DNA from: Selenomonas sp. oral taxon 126
GTDB lineage: Bacteria; Bacillota; Negativicutes; Selenomonadales; Selenomonadaceae
Length of the DNA: 37,821 nucleotides
Assembly: GCF_001683335.1 (NCBI RefSeq)
Contig: NZ_CP016201.1
Span: 1,998,975 to 2,036,795 of the forward strand
Direction: 5' to 3'
This document shows, piece after piece, positions 33,017 through 37,821 of the stretch. The first letter of the stretch is position 1; each line of letters begins with the position of its first letter. The notes beneath the pieces were generated by a model, which was not told the DNA's origin, did not search any database, and saw only the letters and a list, made by a program, of their open reading frames with translations. Made by a program: the position numbers and the translations under genes.

Positions 33017-33475
33017 TTAGCCGCGGTTGCGTCGTGCGAGGATGCGGATGACCTTTGCGCCTGTGCTCTTGATCTTGCGGATCGGGGCGACGTGCGTTGT
33101 GGTCTTGGGGCGGATCTCGGAGGGCGAGCGGAAGTCTCCGCGCCGCAGATGGGTCGTCTTGGTCTTTTCGGGCTGGAATGCCTTGCGCATCGTACGCGCA
33201 ATCGGGTCGAGCGCGGCATCCTCCGTACAGAGGTAGATGTCAAGCGAGACGTGGCGCAGCTCGGGGTGGACGTGCAGAGCAAGATGTCCGTCGGGCAGGA
33301 GTGCCATCAGGGAGATGTGACCGCTCTCCTGCACGTCGCTGATGATCTGCAGAGGCACGAGATCAAGCTCTCTGAGTGCATTGGAGACCTTCATGCGGAG
33401 CGCTTCTTCATCGGTGCATCTTTCGGCTTTGCAATTATAAAAATCCACTGTCAGCAACCTTGATTGAATGTCCAT
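33017..33475 (-). CDS. SpeD-like (AdoMet decarboxylase family) protein lacking the pyruvoyl serine
   Basis: This 152-residue protein aligns along its first 115 residues with bacterial S-adenosylmethionine decarboxylase: the N-terminal strand, then LPDGHLALHVHPELRHVSLDIYLC where SpeD has [23 protein letters not shown]. The self-cleaving Glu-Ser pair at 62-63 reads Asp-Gly here, while the later His68 and Cys83 remain at the same numbers as in Bacillus. It cannot make a pyruvoyl group, so it is probably a non-catalytic paralogue. A basic tail of about 35 residues (RPKTTTHVAPIRKIK and on) is added. AAGGAGA supports the ATG at 33475 rather than the longer frame to 33544. It is monocistronic with a strong promoter. 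Confidence 0.78.
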   Translation of the reverse strand: MDIQSRLLTVDFYNCKAERCTDEEALRMKVSNALRELDLVPLQIISDVQESGHISLMALLPDGHLALHVHPELRHVSLDIYLCTEDAALDPIARTMRKAFQPEKTKTTHLRRGDFRSPSEIRPKTTTHVAPIRKIKSTGAKVIRILARRNRG

Positions 33476-33515
33476 TCGATTCAGTCTCCTTAACACAGTG
33501 CAAATTCTTAATATC

Positions 33516-33544
33516 ATTATAGAGGAAAGCTGCGCCGCCGTCAA
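33516..33544 (-). promoter_or_regulatory. Strong promoter of the speD-like gene
   Basis: On the minus strand TTGACG (33539-33544) and a perfect TATAAT (33516-33521) are 17 bases apart, giving a leader of about 35 bases. Confidence 0.72.
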
Positions 33545-33625
33545 GGAATCTGGTTAAATTGTCCTAAATGGGCTGAAAGAAGTCTAGGGGGATGGTCTTC
33601 CCATCGTTTTCCTCATAAAATCTCA

Positions 33626-33654
33626 TGGAAAAATAAACGCGCTTATGCTATACT
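33626..33654 (+). promoter_or_regulatory. Probable promoter of the mreB operon
   Basis: TATACT (33649-33654) is preceded by TGC, an extended -10 element, and by TGGAAA (33626-33631) as a weak -35 box 17 bases upstream. Transcripts would carry a leader of about 100 bases that includes the hairpin at 33670-33702. Confidence 0.5.
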
Positions 33655-33669
33655 GATTCTGCGCGCCTT

Positions 33670-33702
33670 TAAGGAAGCACTGATAAATTCAGCGATTCCT
33701 TA
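33670..33702 (+). repeat. 20-base repeat, right copy, within a hairpin in the mreB leader
   Basis: TAAGGAA (33670-33676) pairs with TTCCTTA (33696-33702), and inside it CTGA pairs with TCAG. The left half is AGGAAGCACTGATAAATTCA (33672-33691), which matches 21937-21956 at 19 of 20 bases. The second arm is not present in the 21937 copy. Confidence 0.6.
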
Positions 33703-33767
33703 TGGCCAGCGCATATGGAATTATTGAATGAATACATCTCAGATGATGGAAGGAGACTCCACTTACA

Positions 33768-34802
33768 ATGTTTGGTCTTTTTGGCGGACACGATATGGGG
33801 ATTGACCTCGGTACGGCGAATACTCTGGTACATGTGAAGGGGCGCGGGATTGTCCTGCGCGAGCCGTCCGTTGTGGCGATAAAGAGTGATTCGGGCGATG
33901 TGCTCGCCGTGGGCGAGGAGGCAAAGCAGATGATCGGGCGCACGCCCGGCAATATCGTTGCAATCCGCCCGATGAAGGACGGTGTTATTGCGGATTTCGA
34001 CGTGACGCAGGCAATGCTGAAGTACTTCATCCGCAAGGCAATGCGTTCGAAGTCGTTCGTACGTCCGCGCGTTGTGGTCGGCGTTCCGTCGGGCGTGACA
34101 GAGGTCGAGAAGCGCGCGGTCATCGATGCGGCGCAGCAGGCTGGGGCGCGTGAGGCGTATCTGATCGAGGAGCCGATGGCGGCGGCGATTGGTGCGGGGC
34201 TTCCCGTGGAGGAGGCAACGGGAAGCATGGTCGTCGACATCGGCGGCGGCACGACGGAGATCGCCGTCATCTCGCTCGGCGGCATTGTGACGAGCCGCTC
34301 CATCCGCATCGGTGGCGATGAGATGGACTCGTCGATTGTGCAGTACATCAAGCGCATGTATAATCTGATGATCGGCGAGCGCACGGCGGAGGAAATCAAG
34401 ATCACGGTCGGTACGGCGATTGTGACGCCGGATACGGATCGTACGATGGACATCCGCGGACGCGATCTCGTGAGTGGTCTGCCGAAGACGCTGACGATCC
34501 GCGCGAAGGAGATCCGTGAGGCGCTGAACGAGCCGATCTACAAGATCATCGATGCCGTGAAGGGCACGCTCGAGAAGACACCGCCCGAACTCGCGGCAGA
34601 TGTCATGGATCACGGCATCATGATGACGGGCGGCGGCGCACTCCTCATGAATCTGGACAAGCTCCTCTCTCATGAGACGGGCATGCCCGTGCTCGTGTCC
34701 GAGGACGCGCTCTCCTGCGTAGGCGAGGGGACGGGGCGGACGCTTGAGAATATTGGACTCCTCAAGAATGTCGTCATGTCCTCGAAGAAATTGAAACAAT
34801 GA
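33768..34802 (+). CDS. mreB: Rod-shape-determining protein MreB
   Basis: This 344-residue actin-like ATPase forms membrane-bound filaments that guide the cell-wall elongation machinery. The nucleotide-binding blocks are intact: [20 protein letters not shown] (phosphate 1), [19 protein letters not shown] (phosphate 2) and [15 protein letters not shown] (adenosine). The length is typical. AAGGAG lies about 12 bases before the ATG, rather far. Its stop overlaps the mreC start by four bases. It heads the operon mreB-mreC-mreD-pbp2. Confidence 0.97.
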   Translation: MFGLFGGHDMGIDLGTANTLVHVKGRGIVLREPSVVAIKSDSGDVLAVGEEAKQMIGRTPGNIVAIRPMKDGVIADFDVTQAMLKYFIRKAMRSKSFVRPRVVVGVPSGVTEVEKRAVIDAAQQAGAREAYLIEEPMAAAIGAGLPVEEATGSMVVDIGGGTTEIAVISLGGIVTSRSIRIGGDEMDSSIVQYIKRMYNLMIGERTAEEIKITVGTAIVTPDTDRTMDIRGRDLVSGLPKTLTIRAKEIREALNEPIYKIIDAVKGTLEKTPPELAADVMDHGIMMTGGGALLMNLDKLLSHETGMPVLVSEDALSCVGEGTGRTLENIGLLKNVVMSSKKLKQ

Positions 34803-35740
34803 TCGACCGAATCGGACGGGCAAGGCAGTCGGGACGCAAGATCTGGGCATTGCTTTTCGTTCTGCTCGCTCTTTTCTGCGTCATTTTCTTTGCTGCGCGC
34901 GGACGGTTTCAGGCGACCGCCTCGACGAGCACGGTGGGTACCGTGCTTGCCCCGTTTGAGATGATATTCTCCTACGCAGGGCAGCAGATTCAGCATGTGA
35001 CGTCGAACCTGTGGGAAATTGCTACGGTACACGAGCAGAATAAGATGCTCAAGAATGAGATCGACCAGCTGCGGCAGCAGAATACGATGGCGGAGGAGTA
35101 TGCGGCAGAGAATGCGCGTTTGCGTGAGCTTCTCGCATACAAGCAGTCGGCGCAGCAGTTCGATCTTCTTGCCGCGCGCGTCATCGGACGTGATGCTGCA
35201 CTTTGGACGAGCACGATCGTCGTGGATCGCGGTTCGAAAGACGGGGTGCGCGAAAACATGCCCGTCGTGACGGGCAAGGGGCTCGTGGGGCGTGTGACGG
35301 AGGTTTCGCCGCTCTCATCCAAGGTACAGCTGATCCTCGATGTGCGCTCCTCCGTCGGCACGCTCATTCAGCGGACAGAGTCCCGTGTGACGGGCATTGT
35401 CACGGGGACGATGGACAATCCCTATATGCCGCAGATGATCAACATCCCGCGCAATGCGGATGTGCAGGACGGCGATGCCGTCATTACATCCGGCTTCGGC
35501 GGTATCTATCCGAAGGGCATTCCCGTCGGACAGATCGTCTCGCAGCACAGCGATGATACGGGGCTTCTGAAGGTTGCACTCATCGAGACGGCGGTGGATT
35601 TCCAGCGGCTCGAGGATGTGGCGATCATCACGTCGTCACGTGAGGCGCCGCCGGCGCCGATTCAGCCTGCGCCGCTCAGTCCGGGTGCGGCTGCGGCGGC
35701 AGAGATCTCTGTAACACAGGCAAAGGCGGCAGAGCAGTGA
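34799..35740 (+). CDS. mreC: Rod-shape-determining protein MreC
   Basis: This 313-residue protein has a short basic cytoplasmic start, one membrane helix (about 16-38), a periplasmic coiled coil (about 70-115, [20 protein letters not shown]) and the double beta-barrel MreC domain (about 120-280, [33 protein letters not shown]). The tail is Ala/Pro-rich. It links MreB to penicillin-binding protein 2. It overlaps both neighbours by four bases. Confidence 0.95.
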   Translation: MIDRIGRARQSGRKIWALLFVLLALFCVIFFAARGRFQATASTSTVGTVLAPFEMIFSYAGQQIQHVTSNLWEIATVHEQNKMLKNEIDQLRQQNTMAEEYAAENARLRELLAYKQSAQQFDLLAARVIGRDAALWTSTIVVDRGSKDGVRENMPVVTGKGLVGRVTEVSPLSSKVQLILDVRSSVGTLIQRTESRVTGIVTGTMDNPYMPQMINIPRNADVQDGDAVITSGFGGIYPKGIPVGQIVSQHSDDTGLLKVALIETAVDFQRLEDVAIITSSREAPPAPIQPAPLSPGAAAAAEISVTQAKAAEQ

Positions 35741-36234
35741 AGAGATATAAATTCTTTATCTTGTTTTTCGTGCTTCTCTTTGTCCTGCAATTCTCGTTTC
35801 TGCCGCTCATTGCTGTATACGGGGTAGTTCCCGATCTGCTCCTCTTGGCGACGGTTTCCTATGCCTTTCTGCGCGGCAGTGCGTGGGGCGGATTCGTTGG
35901 CTTTGCATTGGGGCTGGTGGAGGATCTCAGTGTTGGCTCGTTCTTTGGGCTGCAGGCATTTACGCTGACATTGATCGGGCTCTTTTTCGGTCGGTTTTCT
36001 GATCGCGTGTTCAAGGAGCAGTTCTTTTTGCCGATCACGGCATCTGTCGCGGCAACTTTTGCCAAATATGTGATTTCGGCGCTCATTGTGTATCTGCTTG
36101 GCTATCATTTCAACCCGTTCCTGCATATGGGGCGCGTACTTCTCATTCTGCTCCTCTTTCAGCTGATCTTTGCGTATCCGATTCACTGGGCGACGTTTCA
36201 TCTGGATAAGCGCATACGCGATCCGGAGCGGTAG
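35737..36234 (+). CDS. mreD: Rod-shape-determining protein MreD
   Basis: This 165-residue integral membrane protein has five to six hydrophobic helices and a pattern typical of MreD (LQFSFLPLIAVYGVVPDLLLL, GFVGFALGLVEDLSVGSFFGL). It starts with GTG overlapping the mreC stop (GTGA). It completes the MreBCD elongation complex. Confidence 0.93.
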   Translation: MKRYKFFILFFVLLFVLQFSFLPLIAVYGVVPDLLLLATVSYAFLRGSAWGGFVGFALGLVEDLSVGSFFGLQAFTLTLIGLFFGRFSDRVFKEQFFLPITASVAATFAKYVISALIVYLLGYHFNPFLHMGRVLLILLLFQLIFAYPIHWATFHLDKRIRDPER

Positions 36235-36257
36235 CAGGGGTTTTTTGGAGTGTAGTT

Positions 36258-37821
36258 GTGAACGAAAATGAAGATTTCAGCGGGCGTCTGCAATTCCTCG
36301 GTCTGGTGATCGTGCTCATCATTGCAGTGCTGATCGGGCGTGCAGGCTACCTACAGGTCTATGACGGCGAGCGCTATGCGCGCCTTGCTGAGGGCAACCG
36401 CATCCGCATCATACCGGCGGAGGCGGCGCGCGGTACATTCTATGACCGCAATGGGGAACTCCTCGTGACGAACCGTCCCGGCTTTGCAGTGTCGCTGCTC
36501 CCGCTGACGGAGCCGATCTCACCAGAGGTGATTGCGCGCGTATCAAAGCTCATTAACGTGCCTGTGGAGGAGATTCAGCAGAAGATTGACGCGCACGTCG
36601 GTTTCGATCCCATTCGCATCAAAACCGACGTGCTGCCCGATATCGTGACGATCATCGAGGAGCAGAAGGATGACTATCCGGGCGTTGTGATCGAGGTGCT
36701 GCCGATCCGTGACTACATCTACGGAGAGTATGCGGCGCATGTCTTCGGCTATGTGAGTGAGATCAACGAGGAGGAACTCGAGCGGCGCAAGGATGAGGGC
36801 TATAAGACCGGCTACATCATCGGCAAGTTCGGTCTCGAACGCGTCTATGACAAGGACGTGCGCGGCGTGAACGGCGGTGATCAGGTGGAGGTGGATGTGT
36901 CGGGGCGTCCCGTGCAGCTCCTCGGGCGGCAGTCGCCCGTGCCGGGCAACGATCTCGTTCTGACGATTGACAAGCATATCCAGGAGGCTGCGGAGCAGGC
37001 GGTCGATGCGCAGCTCGCCATTGTGCACGCAAATGCGGCGGCAGCGGTGGTCATGAATCCGCAGACGGGTGAGGTGCTCGCGATGGTCAGCCGCCCTGCG
37101 TTCAATCCAAATCTCTTCGCGGGCGGCATCTCAACGCAGAACTGGAATGTGCTGAACAACAACCCCTATCATCCGATGGACAACAAGGCGATCACGGGCG
37201 AGTATCCGCCCGGGTCGACGTTCAAGATTGTAACGGGCACGGCGGCGCTCGCCGAGCACAAGGTGACGCCGCAGGAGCAGATCTTCGACGCAGGACATCA
37301 CTGGATCATTCCGAAGACGAATGCGGGCGGTGAGGCACTGGGCTGGATCAATTTCCAGGAGGCAATGGCACACTCGGACAATGTCTACTTCTACGAGATG
37401 GGCAACCGTCTTGGCGTGGATGCACTCGAGCGCTATGCGCGCATGTTCGGTTTGGGCACGCGCACGGGCATCGATCTGCCGTACGAGGCGGAGGGCCTTG
37501 TGCCGAATCGCAAGTACAAGGCGGATAACTACGAGGACGGCGAGTGGTATCTCTCGGAGACGTTTGACGCGGCGATCGGGCAGGGGTTCAACCTCGTGAC
37601 GCCCTTGCAGGCTGCGATGGTCATGGGGGAGATTGCGGCGAACGGCAAGCGCTTTCAGCCGCATCTCGTGCAGCGCATTGTGGATGTCAACGGGAATACG
37701 GTGCGCGAGTTTCAGCCGAAGCTGCTCTCGGAGCTGGAGGTGGATCCGTTCGTGATCCGCAATGTGCAGGAGGGGCTGCACGACGTGACGAAGATCGGTA
37801 CGGCTGCGGGCGTGTTTGCCG
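36258..37821 (+). CDS. mrdA: Penicillin-binding protein 2 (elongation transpeptidase), 3' truncated by the window
   Basis: The frame is open to the end of the window (521 codons seen). A GTG at 36258, seven bases after GGAG, starts a protein with a short cytoplasmic tail, a membrane helix (about 12-32), the pedestal domain (RGTFYDRNGELLVTNRPGFAVSLLP) and the transpeptidase domain. The active-site Ser320-Thr-Phe-Lys323 (in PPGSTFKIV) and the Ser373-Asp-Asn375 motif are intact. The sequence stops at TKIGTAAGVFA, just short of the expected KTG triad. It cross-links peptidoglycan during rod elongation with MreBCD, 23 bases upstream. Confidence 0.95.
   Translation, partial: MNENEDFSGRLQFLGLVIVLIIAVLIGRAGYLQVYDGERYARLAEGNRIRIIPAEAARGTFYDRNGELLVTNRPGFAVSLLPLTEPISPEVIARVSKLINVPVEEIQQKIDAHVGFDPIRIKTDVLPDIVTIIEEQKDDYPGVVIEVLPIRDYIYGEYAAHVFGYVSEINEEELERRKDEGYKTGYIIGKFGLERVYDKDVRGVNGGDQVEVDVSGRPVQLLGRQSPVPGNDLVLTIDKHIQEAAEQAVDAQLAIVHANAAAAVVMNPQTGEVLAMVSRPAFNPNLFAGGISTQNWNVLNNNPYHPMDNKAITGEYPPGSTFKIVTGTAALAEHKVTPQEQIFDAGHHWIIPKTNAGGEALGWINFQEAMAHSDNVYFYEMGNRLGVDALERYARMFGLGTRTGIDLPYEAEGLVPNRKYKADNYEDGEWYLSETFDAAIGQGFNLVTPLQAAMVMGEIAANGKRFQPHLVQRIVDVNGNTVREFQPKLLSELEVDPFVIRNVQEGLHDVTKIGTAAGVFA

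Overview
The window looks like chromosomal DNA of a diderm Firmicute of the class Negativicutes (a Selenomonas or Centipeda type). Firmicute gene order (pheS-pheT-zapA, mreB-mreC-mreD-pbp2) and Firmicute families (FabK, ThiT, YacL, PerR) sit beside genes that need an outer membrane: a TonB-dependent receptor with ExbB, ExbD and TonB, and a porin with an N-terminal SLH-like domain. This assignment is inferred from gene content only. Coding DNA is GC-rich; the main AT-rich stretch is 21.78-22.23 kb.

Layout. 1-1932: the end of an EAL-domain c-di-GMP phosphodiesterase, then queF and a pyridoxamine kinase, each overlapping the previous gene by one base. 1933-2252: copy 1 of a structured repeat. 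2278-3591: a radical SAM gene facing thiT. 3788-7537: pheS, pheT, zapA. 7558-8080: a RelB/YoeB-type toxin-antitoxin pair. 8130-12411 (minus): receptor-exbB-exbD-tonB iron-uptake operon, transcribed from a near-consensus promoter covered by a Fur-box-like site. 12633-16944: yacL, ispD, ispF, fabK and an unknown coiled-coil protein. 16987-21080 (minus): a 635-codon CobT-type gene carrying repeat copy 2 in frame, then tex upstream of it. 21269-21715: perR.

22231-32857 is the most interesting part. It is a run of seven same-strand genes that looks like a synthase-dependent exopolysaccharide system: SLH-porin, TviB-type UDP-sugar dehydrogenase, membrane-anchored NodB-like pseudoenzyme, PilZ plus hyaluronan-synthase-like glycosyltransferase, a second membrane-anchored NodB-like pseudoenzyme with a C-terminal beta-rich region, a GH18-like lipoprotein, and a tandem NodB protein. 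Of four NodB-like folds only the last keeps the metal-binding residues. The proposed logic is: the dehydrogenase makes an (N-acetyl)uronic acid donor, the PilZ-synthase polymerises and extrudes the chain, periplasmic proteins bind, trim and deacetylate it, and the porin lets it out. I do not recognise this arrangement as a named system. Repeat copy 3, with a terminator-like hairpin, closes it, and a 20-base direct repeat lies on both sides (21937 and 33672).

33017-33475 (minus) is a SpeD-like gene with glycine in place of the pyruvoyl-forming serine. 33768 to the end is the shape operon mreB-mreC-mreD and a truncated penicillin-binding protein 2.

No rRNA, tRNA, CRISPR array or intact insertion sequence was seen.
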